Positions 9,006-17,991 are shown, counted from the first letter of the stretch. The stretch: DNA of 64,000 nucleotides from Synechococcus sp. PCC 6312 (GCF_000316685.1 NC_019680.1:2543501-2607500); one strand, 5' to 3'. Translations and numbers: made by a program. The notes: generated by a model from the sequence alone, not told the origin.

Positions 9006-9662
9006 CTAGGGGTAAAGGCGACCATCAGGCATCGTTGCACCCCGAAAACTAGTCTTCTCGATTTCGGCATGACTGAGATTGGCCCCCCGAAAGTTGGCCC
9101 GACAGGCATTGGTTTTAATCAGGTTGGCTTCCACGAGAATGGCATTTGTTAGGTTGGCATCAATCAAGCTGGCGGACTCTAGAACGGCTTCAGTTAGGAT
9201 GGACTGGCTGAGGTTGGTTTGCATCAGGTTGGCCTGGAGGCAATTAGCTCGCGTCAGATTGGCCCGTTCTAGGGTCGCGGCGGATAGGTTGGCGCGGCGA
9301 ATTAAGGCTCCAACTAAGTTGGCATCCCGTAAATCCGCTAAGGAAAGGTCAGCCCGATAGAGATCGCTGCCCGCCAAGGTGGCCCAGGCCAAGCAGGCCC
9401 CACTTAAATTGGCTTCAATCAGGTCAGCCATGTAAAGATTGGCGTGGTAGAGGTAGGCTGAGGCTAAGTAAGCTCCCCGGAGATCGGCCCCCGCCAGTAA
9501 GGCTGATTCCAGATTGGTATGACTCAGATTAAAACAAGCGAGGTCAGTCCCGGTCAGATCAGCTTGTCCTAGATCCGGCTTAACCCCTGGAGATTGCTCT
9601 CGCCAATGGTTCCAGGCCTGGCATCCTTGCTCCAAAATGTTGAGATGCTCAGCGTTCGGCAT
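9006..9662 (-). CDS. Pentapeptide repeat protein
   Basis: About 218 residues. After an N-terminal cap (MPNAEHLNILEQGCQAWNHW) the protein is an almost unbroken run of A(D/N)LxX pentapeptides from residue ~35 to ~205 (for example ADLTGTDLACFNL, ANLYMADLIEANL, ANLTRANCLQANL), predicting one right-handed quadrilateral beta-helix of roughly 8-9 turns. There is no signal peptide with the ATG at 9662; a TTG at 9713 would add a hydrophobic stretch but is less likely. Function is unknown; some pentapeptide proteins mimic DNA and protect gyrase, but nothing here shows that. First gene of a pair with the SirB1 gene. Confidence 0.85.
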   Translation of the reverse strand: MPNAEHLNILEQGCQAWNHWREQSPGVKPDLGQADLTGTDLACFNLSHTNLESALLAGADLRGAYLASAYLYHANLYMADLIEANLSGACLAWATLAGSDLYRADLSLADLRDANLVGALIRRANLSAATLERANLTRANCLQANLMQTNLSQSILTEAVLESASLIDANLTNAILVEANLIKTNACRANFRGANLSHAEIEKTSFRGATMPDGRLYP

Positions 9663-9926
9663 GGCTGGGGATGAAAGACTAAACAGTACTGCTAAGTTGA
9701 CGAAAAGAGACAAATCAACACATTAATGGTTGAGTTAGAACCACGTCAACTCTTAATTTTGCCATCATTATGGAAGTCTGAGTCAGTTCTCCACCCGGAT
9801 ATGTAGGGTGACGGAGGCGGATTTTAGTTCAGTAGTTCTCTGGCTATTGATAAGCAAATTTAAATTGGGACATTGAATAAAGCCGCTAAGATTGTAGTCA
9901 CCTGTGCTGAGTCTTCTGTGTAATCG

Positions 9927-10646
9927 ATGTCCACCTCTGAACATCCCCAGGCCCCGGAAACCGAGATGTCCCCCTTGGAGCCACTCACGTTTCGGACAAG
10001 TTTCAAAGGCTGGATGGAAATGTATGCCCCAGTCCCAGAGGTTGAGGCCTATTTAGATGCCCATCAGGGATGGTTTGTCCGCTGTGCCCACCCGATGCAG
10101 GCCGAACCGATTGGTCAGACGGGCTATATCCTAACCATTGGCCGGTTTGGTTCCTTTGGTTATACCGTCGAGCCGAAAATTGGTTTGAATCTTTTGCCGG
10201 AAAATGATCGGGTGTATCGGATTCAAACTATTCCAGTGCCGGATCAGCCCTATTTGAATTATGAGGTGGATTTCCAGGCCGCGATGCTGCTGATTCCCCG
10301 CTCAGTTGATGCCCATGATCAGGAATTGCTAGCGTTGAATGTACGGGACTATACCCATGTGACCTGGGATTTGGAGTTGGGGGTTGAGATTGTTTTTCCC
10401 CGGTTTATTTATCACTTGCCGCAGCGGTTGTTACAGTCCACTGGGGATCGGATTTTGGCCCAAATTGTCAAACAGGTCTCCCATCGCCTCACGGCTAAGG
10501 TTCAGGATGATTTTCACAACACCCTGGGCTTAAAACTGGCTAAACGTCCCCATCGGCAACGGTTTCATGCAACTCACCTGCCCTCCCCAAACGGGTCTGC
10601 AGTTGCACCGCTAATTGATAAATTGCCGCCCAATCCTGATCTATAA
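9927..10646 (+). CDS. DUF1997 family protein
   Basis: A 239-residue protein of the DUF1997 family found in cyanobacteria and plastids, probably a START-like ligand-binding fold. Recognisable segments are FRTSFKGWMEMYAPVPEVEA, GWFVRCAHPMQAEPIGQTGY, TIGRFGSFGYTVEPKIGLNL and the late IVKQVSHRLTAKVQDDFHNT. Substrate is unknown. Start is the ATG at 9927. The last ~36 codons (from 10540) overlap antisense with the 3' end of the KDPG aldolase gene, so the tail RQRFHATHLPSPNGSA is constrained by, or derived from, the opposite gene. Confidence 0.85.
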   Translation: MSTSEHPQAPETEMSPLEPLTFRTSFKGWMEMYAPVPEVEAYLDAHQGWFVRCAHPMQAEPIGQTGYILTIGRFGSFGYTVEPKIGLNLLPENDRVYRIQTIPVPDQPYLNYEVDFQAAMLLIPRSVDAHDQELLALNVRDYTHVTWDLELGVEIVFPRFIYHLPQRLLQSTGDRILAQIVKQVSHRLTAKVQDDFHNTLGLKLAKRPHRQRFHATHLPSPNGSAVAPLIDKLPPNPDL

Positions 10647-11196
10647 CTAAGTGTTTCGGAAATAAACTACTGGATAAACCGACAGCAATGGCCCCGGCCT
10701 GGAGAAAGTCTTGGGCATTGTCTAGGTTCACCCCGCCGGTGGGAATTAAGGGAATATGCCCCAATGGCCCTTGTAAGGCGCGCAGGTAATTCACTCCCCC
10801 CACCGCCTGAATTGGAAAAACTTTGACACAGGTGGCCCCCGTAGCCCAGGCCTGGATAATTTCACTGGGGGTTAAGGCACCGGGAATGATTGGAATTTGG
10901 GCGGCACAGGCTTGCTGGATCAGGGTCCTATCAACATGGGGGGTAAAAATAAACTGACTCCCAGCGGCAACAGCATCCCTTAACTCATCGGCTTGCAAGA
11001 TCGTCCCTGTCCCAATCTGACACCTGGGTAATCGGGCCCGCAGTTGGCTAATGACCTGGGGGGCCTGGGGGGTGTTCCAGGTAATTTCAATCAGTGTCAG
11101 ACCAGCTTGGGCAACGGTTTCGGCCATTTGTTGGGCCTGGTGGGGAGTTTCAGCCCGAATCACAGCAATCAACGGTTGTTGGGGAAAGGAGGACAT
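10540..11196 (-). CDS. eda: KDPG/KHG aldolase
   Basis: 2-dehydro-3-deoxy-phosphogluconate aldolase, which splits KDPG into pyruvate and glyceraldehyde 3-phosphate in the Entner-Doudoroff route. The 218-residue length fits the class I TIM-barrel family. Visible: PLIAVIRAETPHQAQQMAET, LIEITWNTP (base Glu), GTGTIL, FIFTPHVD, IPIIPGALTPSEI, and ATCVKVFPIQAVGG with the Schiff-base Lys; IPLIPTGGV binds phosphate. Start is the ATG at 11194-11196. Its 3' end overlaps the convergent DUF1997 gene by 107 bp, unusually long for two conserved genes. No 6-phosphogluconate dehydratase gene lies nearby. Confidence 0.93.
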   Translation of the reverse strand: MSSFPQQPLIAVIRAETPHQAQQMAETVAQAGLTLIEITWNTPQAPQVISQLRARLPRCQIGTGTILQADELRDAVAAGSQFIFTPHVDRTLIQQACAAQIPIIPGALTPSEIIQAWATGATCVKVFPIQAVGGVNYLRALQGPLGHIPLIPTGGVNLDNAQDFLQAGAIAVGLSSSLFPKHLVIDQDWAAIYQLAVQLQTRLGRAGELHETVADGDV

Positions 11197-11314
11197 GGAC
11201 GAGGGGGTTGGGATGGGAGAACAATCTCGCGCCGGTAAATTAGACGCTTGACTGCTGAAAACAAGTTAGGAGGACGGTCTTAATTTTTTAGTTATAGGAA
11301 TAGCCAAGGGGAGA

Positions 11315-11824
11315 TTACTCATCCTCATAGGCCTGGAGATACAGAGGAGATTGGTTTTGTAAGAGTCGCTCGGCCTGGCGGACTTGGGTTTCGTTCCCCG
11401 TCACCACAATCAAATAATTCCCCTGGAGTAATCGCGCCTGAAAGGGAGTCCCCGATTTGCCGCTTAGGATAACTTTTAAGCCCCCCCCAACGGTTAAACT
11501 GCCCAGGCCCCCGGCAATTGCGCCAAAAATTCCGCCGATGATGCTGTTATCTAAGGCACTGAATCCTTCAAGAATTTGAATTTGGGTGACTTGGTTAAAA
11601 GTAAATCCTGCAAAGAAGCCAAAGGGGACTAACCAGACCAGCATTCGTTGCATTTCCCGCCGTGCCCCTAAAAAAGGATCATAGAGGGCCTGGAGTTGAT
11701 CAATAGTCTTGTACCCGCCCCCGTAAACACTAACGCGCTCTTGGGGATAATCAGCCAATTCAAGGGTGGTATAAGCAGCTTCAGCAGAAAATCGCTCTGG
11801 AAACGTAGCCACAAGATAATTCAC
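11315..11824 (-). CDS. Small membrane protein of the stress/low-temperature-induced type
   Basis: A 169-residue protein that starts with a GTG at 11824 preceded by an AGGAG ribosome site. The N-terminal ~50 residues form a soluble module (FPERFSAEAAYTTLELADYP, then VYGGGYKT) like the heat-/general-stress 17M-type domain. Two hydrophobic helices follow (MLVWLVPFGFFAGFTFN and the Gly-rich IIGGIFGAIAGGLGSLTVGG). The C-terminus (NYLIVVTGNETQVRQAERLL) resembles a second small alpha/beta module. Cyanobacterial homologues are often labelled low-temperature-induced proteins. Role unproven. It is divergent from the cyclase gene. Confidence 0.65.
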   Translation of the reverse strand: MNYLVATFPERFSAEAAYTTLELADYPQERVSVYGGGYKTIDQLQALYDPFLGARREMQRMLVWLVPFGFFAGFTFNQVTQIQILEGFSALDNSIIGGIFGAIAGGLGSLTVGGGLKVILSGKSGTPFQARLLQGNYLIVVTGNETQVRQAERLLQNQSPLYLQAYEDE

Positions 11825-11983
11825 AAACAGGTCACTCCTACAATCACGATAAAACTCTACTCACAGACCATCCTCTAAAAAACTCGGCCGATGACTCTCT
11901 TATTCTTGCAAACTGAGTTTAGGGTAGTGTCATGGAAAATCGTTAAAAAATCATCATTTGTATTGATCCTGAGGTAGGTTCCC

Positions 11984-13981
11984 TTGACTTGGCGGTTGAA
12001 ATTGTCCCATGTTACTCAACGCCTTTCTCCGGCGGATTGGGGACAACTGCTGTCTGGTCTGGTGGTGCTACTGGCAACGGTGATTTCAACTGGATTGATC
12101 GTGGGAGTCCGGGGCCTGGGCGGTTTGGAGTCTTTGGAGTTGGCTGCCTATGACCGGCTGATGCAACTGCGCCCTGAGCCTGTGCCTGACCCTCGCATTC
12201 TTGTCGTTGGCATTACAGAAGCCGATATTCAAGCCCAAAAAACCTGGCCCTTACCGGATCAAGTTTATGCCGAGCTATTAGCGAAATTACTAGTTGCCCA
12301 ACCCCGAGCGATTGGCTTAGATATTTATCGAGATCTTCCCCTCCCCCCAGGCCACACTCAACTCAACCAAATTTTCCAAGACTCCGACCGAATTTTTGCC
12401 GTCACAAAAATTGGTGATGAAACCCATCCCACCATCAACGCCCCCAGCGGCCTATCCCCCCAACAAGTGGGCTTTAATGATGTGATTGTGGATGCAGGCG
12501 GCATTGTCCGGCGGAATATCTTGTTCTTGGGAGGTGAATCGGGAACTTTATTTTCCTTTTCACTCCGGTTAGCCTTGCGCTATCTCCAAGATGAACAAAT
12601 TCGCCCCCAGGCCAACCCCCGTAACTCCCAAGAAATGCAACTGGGGCAAACCATTTTTGTAGCACTCCAACCTAACTCCAGTGCCTATGTCCAGGCCGAT
12701 ACTCAGGGCTACCAAGTCATGCTCAACTATCGGGGGAATAATGCGGCGATCACTTGGGTCTCTCTGGGGGATGTCTTGGCAGGGCGGTTTGATCCCAGCT
12801 TGATCCGGAACCGCGTGGTTTTAATTGGGACATTGGCTGAGAGCGGGAAAGACTTTTTTTACACCCCCTTTAGTTCTGCCCTACAGGATGAGCAACGGAT
12901 GCCTGGGGTCGTGATTCATGCCCAAATGGTCAGTCAATTTCTCGATGCCGGAGCCGGAAAAAAAGCTACGTTTTGGTATTGGTCATGGCCGGTTGAGCTA
13001 GTCTGGATTGCTCTTTGGGCCGGTTTGGGGTCACTCCTGGCCTGGGGATTTCGACAACCGTGGTTGATTGGATTTGGGGCCGTCCTCAGTTTAGGGAGTT
13101 TGTTTGGGATTGCCTATGGGCTGTTTTTGCACTTGGGCTGGATTCCCCTTGTTCCCCCGGCCTTAGCTTTTATCATTTCTGGGGCCAGCGTGATTACCTA
13201 CACCGCCCAACAGGCCCAGCAACAACGGCAAATGGTGATGCGACTCTTGGGGCAAAGTACTTCTCCTGAAATTGCGGCAACGCTTTGGCAACGGCGAAAT
13301 GAACTCCTCCAAGATGGTCGCTTACCGGGGCAAAAACTGGTGGCCACCTTGCTATTTACAGATCTCAAAGGCTTTAGTACCATTTCCGAGACCATGGCCC
13401 CAGAAGACCTCTTACCTTGGCTGAATGACTATCTGGAAAAAGTTGCGGATATTGTCCAGGCCCATCAAGGGGTGATTAATAAATTTACCGGTGATGGAAT
13501 TATGGCTGTGTTTGGGGTCCCGATTCCCCGTACCACCGAGGCTGAGATTGCCCAGGATGCAAAAAACGCGGTGGATTGTGCCTTGGCTTTGGGGGAATCC
13601 TTAGGGGAATTAAACCAGGCCTGGAGCCGTCAAGGGCTACCCCAAGTGGGAATGCGGATCGGAATTTTTACTGGGCCCATTGTGGCGGGCAGTTTGGGGA
13701 GTAAAACCCGCTTGGAATATGGCGTAATTGGGGATAGTGTGAATACCGCCTCTCGTTTGGAAAGTGTGGATAAACATCGCCATCCTACCCCGTGTCGGAT
13801 TTTAATTGCGGCTGAAACCTTGGCCTATGTCCCGGATCGCTATCAAGTCGAGGCCTGGGGAGCATTGGAACTTAAAGGTAAGGAACATAAAATTCAGGTC
13901 TATCTGGTTCAAGGGCATCGCCACCCCCAATCCAGGCCTGGTTTAGTAAGCACCCCAAATGCGCAAGGACATATCAATTGA
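11984..13981 (+). CDS. CHASE2-domain adenylate/guanylate cyclase
   Basis: A 665-residue receptor-type class III cyclase. Residues ~20-40 are a first membrane helix; ~45-310 an extracytoplasmic CHASE2 sensor (AAYDRLMQLRPEP, RAIGLDIYRDLP, and later VVLIGTLAESGKDFFYTPFS); ~330-405 hold three hydrophobic helices; ~450-640 form the catalytic domain. That domain has intact metal aspartates (LLFTDLKGFSTISE and KFTGDGIMAVFG) and the transition-state region YGVIGDSVNTASRLES. It should therefore make cAMP or cGMP; the sequence does not settle which. The start is a TTG at 11984, chosen because it precedes the first membrane helix and no ATG is nearby. Confidence 0.92.
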   Translation: MTWRLKLSHVTQRLSPADWGQLLSGLVVLLATVISTGLIVGVRGLGGLESLELAAYDRLMQLRPEPVPDPRILVVGITEADIQAQKTWPLPDQVYAELLAKLLVAQPRAIGLDIYRDLPLPPGHTQLNQIFQDSDRIFAVTKIGDETHPTINAPSGLSPQQVGFNDVIVDAGGIVRRNILFLGGESGTLFSFSLRLALRYLQDEQIRPQANPRNSQEMQLGQTIFVALQPNSSAYVQADTQGYQVMLNYRGNNAAITWVSLGDVLAGRFDPSLIRNRVVLIGTLAESGKDFFYTPFSSALQDEQRMPGVVIHAQMVSQFLDAGAGKKATFWYWSWPVELVWIALWAGLGSLLAWGFRQPWLIGFGAVLSLGSLFGIAYGLFLHLGWIPLVPPALAFIISGASVITYTAQQAQQQRQMVMRLLGQSTSPEIAATLWQRRNELLQDGRLPGQKLVATLLFTDLKGFSTISETMAPEDLLPWLNDYLEKVADIVQAHQGVINKFTGDGIMAVFGVPIPRTTEAEIAQDAKNAVDCALALGESLGELNQAWSRQGLPQVGMRIGIFTGPIVAGSLGSKTRLEYGVIGDSVNTASRLESVDKHRHPTPCRILIAAETLAYVPDRYQVEAWGALELKGKEHKIQVYLVQGHRHPQSRPGLVSTPNAQGHIN

Positions 13982-13982
13982 C

Positions 13983-14056
13983 ATTCCGCTATCCTATATC
14001 GTGTGCCTAACAGGACGGGGGTTTAGACCCCAGAATTTTGATAATTGATAGGATAG
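13983..14056. repeat. Interspersed repeat / hairpin element (copy A)
   Basis: The first ~61 bases match 32188-32252 on the opposite strand (shared cores ATCCTATA, TGTGCCTAACA and AATTTT.GATAA). Outer arms CTATCCTAT (13989-13997) and ATAGGATAG (14048-14056) are perfect inverted repeats, and an inner hairpin GGGG-TTTAGA-CCCC lies between them. Copy B lies beside an IS200-like transposase relic, so this may be the end of such an element. As placed, it could also act as a terminator for the cyclase gene. Confidence 0.6.
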
Positions 14057-14110
14057 AGAAATTACACCAGACAAATTATTGGCTTTCAACACTAAAATTA
14101 GAAATAAGAC

Positions 14111-14566
14111 ATGCTGAGCTTCTTTGCTCTTCTGCCTCGTGCGTTAACGACCTTTTTTTATGCAATTGCAGCATTATTAAGATTCTATGGCAACTCCAGC
14201 GCAATCCTCATCCCCTGGTTCAGCCTTACCCTCCTCGACTAGAGCTTCGTGGCATTCATCGCTGGGACAATCTCTCTCATGGTTAATCTCGGCCTTGAGT
14301 GGAACAGTGGAAATCGAAGCCGAGACCAAGCGATTGAGGCAAGAAACCGCGCAGATGAAGCTGGAGAACGAGGAAATGAAGCTAGAGAGCGAGAGATTAG
14401 ACGAGATTTATTGGCAGACGAAGAGAGACAACGAGCGGCTCGCCAAGCTAGAATTCAAAATCAATTCATTATTCTCCAAATACGACATCAACTCGAACCA
14501 AGCCCCCAAACCAAAGAAGCCCTAAAAGATTTCTTGGTATTTTTAGGAGAGTATCAAGATCCATGA
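14111..14566 (+). pseudogene. Small membrane/coiled-coil protein gene interrupted by an in-frame TAG
   Basis: From the ATG at 14111 the frame reads MLSFFALLPRALTTFFYAIA and continues ALLRFYGNSSAILIPWFSLT before a TAG at 14240-14242. The same frame resumes at once with SFVAFIAGTISLMVNLGLEW, then a charged helical stretch (SRDQAIEARNRADEAGERGN) and ends FLVFLGEYQDP at 14566. Hydrophobic segments on both sides and a sensible C-terminus suggest one ~151-residue protein: two or three membrane helices plus a cytoplasmic coiled coil, broken by a single CAG-to-TAG type change. A competing ORF in another frame (14187-14525) also exists. No family is recognised. Confidence 0.5.
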
Positions 14567-14622
14567 GTCGGATTGTCAAACCCTCAAGGCTCAAGGTCGT
14601 GTCATCAATGTGAGGCGATGGG

Positions 14623-15975
14623 TTAGCGATCTCGGGCTAGATTTTCAAAGCGAGTAAATTGGGGATCAAAGAGTAGCTTGACTGTACCAACCGGGCCGTT
14701 GCGGTGTTTAGCCAAAATCAACTCACAAACCCCTCGATCTGGTGTGTCAGGGTTATAGTATTCATCGCGATATAGTAGTATGACCAAGTCAGCATCTTGT
14801 TCGATTGAGCCTGATTCGCGTAGATCTGACATCAACGGACGTTTGTTTTGCCGTGCTTCCACACCCCGACTTAACTGGGATAGGGCAATCACAGGCACAT
14901 TCAACTCCCGGGCCAGGCCCTTGAGGGAACGGGTAATTTTTGATAACTCCTGGACGCGCCCTTCATTGCCGTCATCACTGCCCATCAGTTGTAAATAATC
15001 CACCAGAATCAACCCCAGGCCCCCTGGATGTTCAGCTTGGAGGCGGCGGGCATTAGAGCGAATTTCTCCCAAACTGGGATTAGGCGAATCGTCTATATAG
15101 ATTGAAAGCTGGGAAAGAGTGCCAATAGCGCGACTCAGGGGTTCCCATTGATGTTGGCTGATCCGCCCGGCCCGTAAATAGTTACTGTCAATGCGGGCTT
15201 CACTAGCCAAGAGCCGTTGAATGAGTTGCTCCTTAGACATTTCCAAACTGAAAACCGCGACCCCTAATTTATGAATTTCAGCAATTCGCTTGGCAATTTG
15301 GAGGGAAATCGCCGTTTTGCCCATCGACGGCCGCCCAGCAATAATCACCAAATCCGAGCGTTGAAAGCCTTGGGTTAAGTTATCGAGGTCATAAAAATTA
15401 CAGGATAGGCCAGGAAGAATATTACCAATCGAGCGTTGTTCTAATTCCGCAAAGGCACTGGCAAGAATTTCTTCAGTGGCCACTAGCCCCTGCTGGACGC
15501 GATCTTGGGTGACACTAAAAATCTGCTGCTCGGCCTGATCCAAAATCGTATCCAGACGAGTAGAGGTGTCATAGGCAGCCTGGGCAATATCGTTGGCAGA
15601 TTGGATCAGCTTGCGGCGGAGATATTTATCTTTAACCAGGCCAGCATATTGATCAATATTGACGGCACTAACAGTCCGATCCACCAATTCTGCCAGTTTA
15701 TTTTGCCCACCCACTTTTTCCAGTAAGCCCTGATCCTGCAACCAGGCCGTCAGACAGAGTAAATCCGTAGGACTGCCCCGCGCGTGGAGGGTTAGGGCCG
15801 CTCGGTAAATATCTCGATGCGCGCTCAGATAAAAGGCATCCACAGGCAACAAGTCCGCAATCCGACTAATCGCCTCTGGATCCAGCAAAATTCCCCCCAA
15901 AATAGACTCCTCAGCTTCGAGGTTCTGGGGCGGAATGGGCGAAAAATCGGGACGGAAACTGGGTTCCTGTACCAT
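14623..15975 (-). CDS. dnaB: Replicative DNA helicase DnaB
   Basis: Hexameric 5'-3' helicase of the replisome. The 450-residue protein has the N-terminal DnaB domain (PPQNLEAEESILGGILLDPE) and a RecA-like C-terminal domain with Walker A AGRPSMGKTA, Walker B region LGLILVDYLQLM, and the conserved VPVIALSQLSRGVEARQNKR and SDLRESGSIEQDADLVILLY. No intein is present; the length is normal and the frame continuous, which is worth noting because cyanobacterial dnaB often carries one. Start ATG at 15973-15975 lies 6 bp after the rplI stop, the classic rplI-dnaB arrangement. Confidence 0.97.
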   Translation of the reverse strand: MVQEPSFRPDFSPIPPQNLEAEESILGGILLDPEAISRIADLLPVDAFYLSAHRDIYRAALTLHARGSPTDLLCLTAWLQDQGLLEKVGGQNKLAELVDRTVSAVNIDQYAGLVKDKYLRRKLIQSANDIAQAAYDTSTRLDTILDQAEQQIFSVTQDRVQQGLVATEEILASAFAELEQRSIGNILPGLSCNFYDLDNLTQGFQRSDLVIIAGRPSMGKTAISLQIAKRIAEIHKLGVAVFSLEMSKEQLIQRLLASEARIDSNYLRAGRISQHQWEPLSRAIGTLSQLSIYIDDSPNPSLGEIRSNARRLQAEHPGGLGLILVDYLQLMGSDDGNEGRVQELSKITRSLKGLARELNVPVIALSQLSRGVEARQNKRPLMSDLRESGSIEQDADLVILLYRDEYYNPDTPDRGVCELILAKHRNGPVGTVKLLFDPQFTRFENLARDR

Positions 15976-15981
15976 AGGAGA

Positions 15982-16440
15982 TTATTCAGGCACAACCAAA
16001 ACCGTAATCGTAGCTGTGACTTCAGGATGGAGTTTAATTTCAGCCGTGTGACTCCCCAACTTGCGAATGTCAGGCATGGTAATTTCCCGCTTATCCACAG
16101 TTTCCTGGGCAATGGCTTTAATGGCATCGGCCACATCTTGGTGGGTAACGCTGCCAAACAGGGCATCTTTTTCCCCAGCCGGCATCGCAATCGAGAATGT
16201 GCCAATGGTCTCTAAGGTCGCTTTTTGTTGCACAGCCACGAGTTTTAACTCAGCAAAGCGTTGCCGCTCTTGTTCTTGCAGCCGGGCCACTTGTTTTAGG
16301 GCCCCAGGAGTGGCGGGTTGGGCCAGACCCCGAGGGAGTAAATAATTCCGGGCATATCCGGGAGCAACTTCGACAATGGAGCCGACCTTACCCAGTTTGT
16401 AAATATTTTCATTCAGCACCAACTGCATCCGTTTGGCCAT
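15982..16440 (-). CDS. rplI: 50S ribosomal protein L9
   Basis: Two-domain 23S rRNA-binding protein of 152 residues. N-terminal domain: [20 protein letters not shown] followed by [20 protein letters not shown], the L9 signature; then the long connecting helix ([20 protein letters not shown]) and the C-terminal domain ([20 protein letters not shown]). Start is the ATG at 16438-16440 (MAKRMQLVL). It is the first gene of the rplI-dnaB pair. Confidence 0.97.
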   Translation of the reverse strand: MAKRMQLVLNENIYKLGKVGSIVEVAPGYARNYLLPRGLAQPATPGALKQVARLQEQERQRFAELKLVAVQQKATLETIGTFSIAMPAGEKDALFGSVTHQDVADAIKAIAQETVDKREITMPDIRKLGSHTAEIKLHPEVTATITVLVVPE

Positions 16441-16503
16441 GACGATCCTACACTCTTAGAATTTGACTAAAATTTGACAGTATTCTTGATTCTAACCTTT
16501 CTC

Positions 16504-16911
16504 TTAGCTTTGCTGCGCTCCGACAGGGGGAAAGGGAATCACCTCAGCATGGCCCCAGAAGGCCTCAAGGTTGTAATATTCCCGCTCTTTCGGTAGCAAA
16601 ATGTGGGCAATCACATCCCCGTAGTCCAACAAAATCCAGGTACAGTCAGATAATCCTTCCGTGCGGCCTGGTAGGCGTTGATAGTGGAGTTCTGTCGCAG
16701 CGGTGATGGCCTGGGCAATGGCCCGCACTTGGGTTTTAGAGTGACCCGAAGCAATCACAAAGTAGTCAGCTAAATAAGAGACATTGCCCACGGCCAGAAT
16801 TTGAATGTCAACGGCTTTGCGATCATCCGCCGCTTCGGCCACCGCATAGGCCAAGTCAAGGACTGAATCCGGGGGATAGGCAGGGGCAGTAGCTAAGTTA
16901 TTCAAACGCAA
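16504..16911 (-). CDS. rsfS: Ribosomal silencing factor RsfS
   Basis: Binds L14 on the 50S subunit and blocks subunit joining when nutrients are short. The 135-residue protein shows the RsfS core: VDIQILAVGNVSYLADYFVI, ASGHSKTQVRAIAQAI, and the signature TEGLSDCTWILLDYGDVIAH followed by YYNLEAFWGHAEVI. The annotated start is a TTG at 16911 and is uncertain; no ATG lies between it and the conserved core. It is followed at ~60 bp by rplI and preceded by yqeK, the usual cyanobacterial and Gram-positive yqeK-rsfS neighbourhood. Confidence 0.93.
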   Translation of the reverse strand: MRLNNLATAPAYPPDSVLDLAYAVAEAADDRKAVDIQILAVGNVSYLADYFVIASGHSKTQVRAIAQAITAATELHYQRLPGRTEGLSDCTWILLDYGDVIAHILLPKEREYYNLEAFWGHAEVIPFPPVGAQQS

Positions 16912-17002
16912 ATCTTCAAGGGGTGGTGGAATCTAGGTCAATCGGGAATGAGCAAGGCATAAAAGGCATAACTTTAACAGGGATGATATTCCTAGGATAG
17001 CG

Positions 17003-17632
17003 TTAAGATTTTGATTTGTTCTTGGGGCCTGGCGAGAGTTGCAGGGCCCAATTTCGGGTCGCAATCATCCGGGGATGAATCAGACGTTGATGGTTGATCA
17101 GATGTTGGAGGGTACAATCACAAGTTTGCCAGACAGCCTGATAGAGGTCGGTTTCGGCAAGTTTGCGTAAAGCGTTAAGTTCTGGGCTATTCCCCCGGCC
17201 AGGTTCCAAGCTATCGGCTAAAAAAACCACACAACTGAGCAAACCCATGCCCGGCCGCCCTAGGGTATGGTCCGCCACCGCTGATAAAATCTCCGCATCC
17301 GTCACCTGAAATTCCTGTTGAGCAACCAAGACACTGACATCCGCATGGAGGAGATGAGGATCGGCCCGATCCACATCCGTGATCTCTAAACGACCAACTT
17401 CTGCCATCTTGAGGAGTTTTTCAGGGGGGAAATATTTAGCTAAATCATGGAGTAACCCGGCCTGGGCTGCTTTCTCGGTATCTAAATTATGCTGATGGGC
17501 CAGGGCCTGGGCCATCTCCTCAACCCGTAAAATGTGCTGTTGGCGCGAGGCTGGAACGTGCTGCTTCAGCCAGGCCAAGACCTGCTGCCGATCTAACATT
17601 TGGCTTGAGGAGGATACAGACATCGCAACCAT
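17003..17632 (-). CDS. yqeK: HD-domain hydrolase YqeK (Ap4A hydrolase type)
   Basis: A 209-residue HD-superfamily metal-dependent phosphohydrolase; characterised YqeK proteins split diadenosine tetraphosphate symmetrically. Motifs are present in order: RQQHILRVEEMAQALAHQHN, the HD pair LLHDLAKYFPPEKLL, DPHLLHADVSVLVAQQEF, AVADHTLGRPGMGLLSCVVF and LADSLEPGR. Start is the ATG at 17632; a second ATG at 17623 is equally possible. It is upstream of rsfS on the same strand with a ~90-bp gap. Confidence 0.9.
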   Translation of the reverse strand: MVAMSVSSSSQMLDRQQVLAWLKQHVPASRQQHILRVEEMAQALAHQHNLDTEKAAQAGLLHDLAKYFPPEKLLKMAEVGRLEITDVDRADPHLLHADVSVLVAQQEFQVTDAEILSAVADHTLGRPGMGLLSCVVFLADSLEPGRGNSPELNALRKLAETDLYQAVWQTCDCTLQHLINHQRLIHPRMIATRNWALQLSPGPKNKSKS

Positions 17633-17991
17633 GACATTTTTAACAAAACCTTAAATAAATTTAAACTCATTTTTTAGAACTGTCAGCTGCTTAATCTAGC
17701 TAAAGCATGCCCAGCAGAAAACAATTTAAGTTAAACCCTACTTGACCAGGTTGTCGTTCCTGAAGTAGCCCCTTAATAGACCATAATAGGGTAGGTTTTG
17801 TCCTAAAAACTTCAGACTGCGGCGGCAACTCGTTCAACATCCGGTAACAACTTCCGTAATTTTACGGATATGTCACTTTCTTCAAGAGAGAGTATCGTAT
17901 AAATACGGAAATCGCTGTCAGTTTTGCCCCCAGGGTTTAGGCTCTCGGCAGTTCAGCGTCATTTTGCTCAACTACTTGTATCCCCAGGCTT
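17633..17991. other. Intergenic region between divergent yqeK and the Ser/Thr kinase
   Basis: About 360 bases without a gene. Besides the palindrome at 17854-17867 (listed separately), nothing is recognised. It should hold the promoters of both flanking genes. Confidence 0.5.
17854..17867. promoter_or_regulatory. Palindrome upstream of the Ser/Thr kinase gene
   Basis: CCGTAA-TT-TTACGG: perfect 6-bp arms with a 2-bp centre, 124 bp upstream of the kinase ATG. It resembles the TACCGTA/TACGGTA palindrome in front of sbpA at 36032-36048. A binding protein is not known; the size suits a dimeric repressor or activator. Confidence 0.35.

Noticed and set aside
9079-9360. 93-codon plus-strand ORF.
   Set aside because: It is antisense to the pentapeptide-repeat gene; its own repetitiveness is a mirror of those repeats.
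14187-14525. Alternative 112-codon ORF over the amber-interrupted gene.
   Set aside because: The other frame gives hydrophobic helices continuing on both sides of the TAG and a better C-terminus; this frame gives a low-complexity charged helix only. Not excluded completely.
14623-15975. Search for an intein in dnaB, as found in several cyanobacteria.
   Set aside because: The gene has normal length and uninterrupted helicase motifs.
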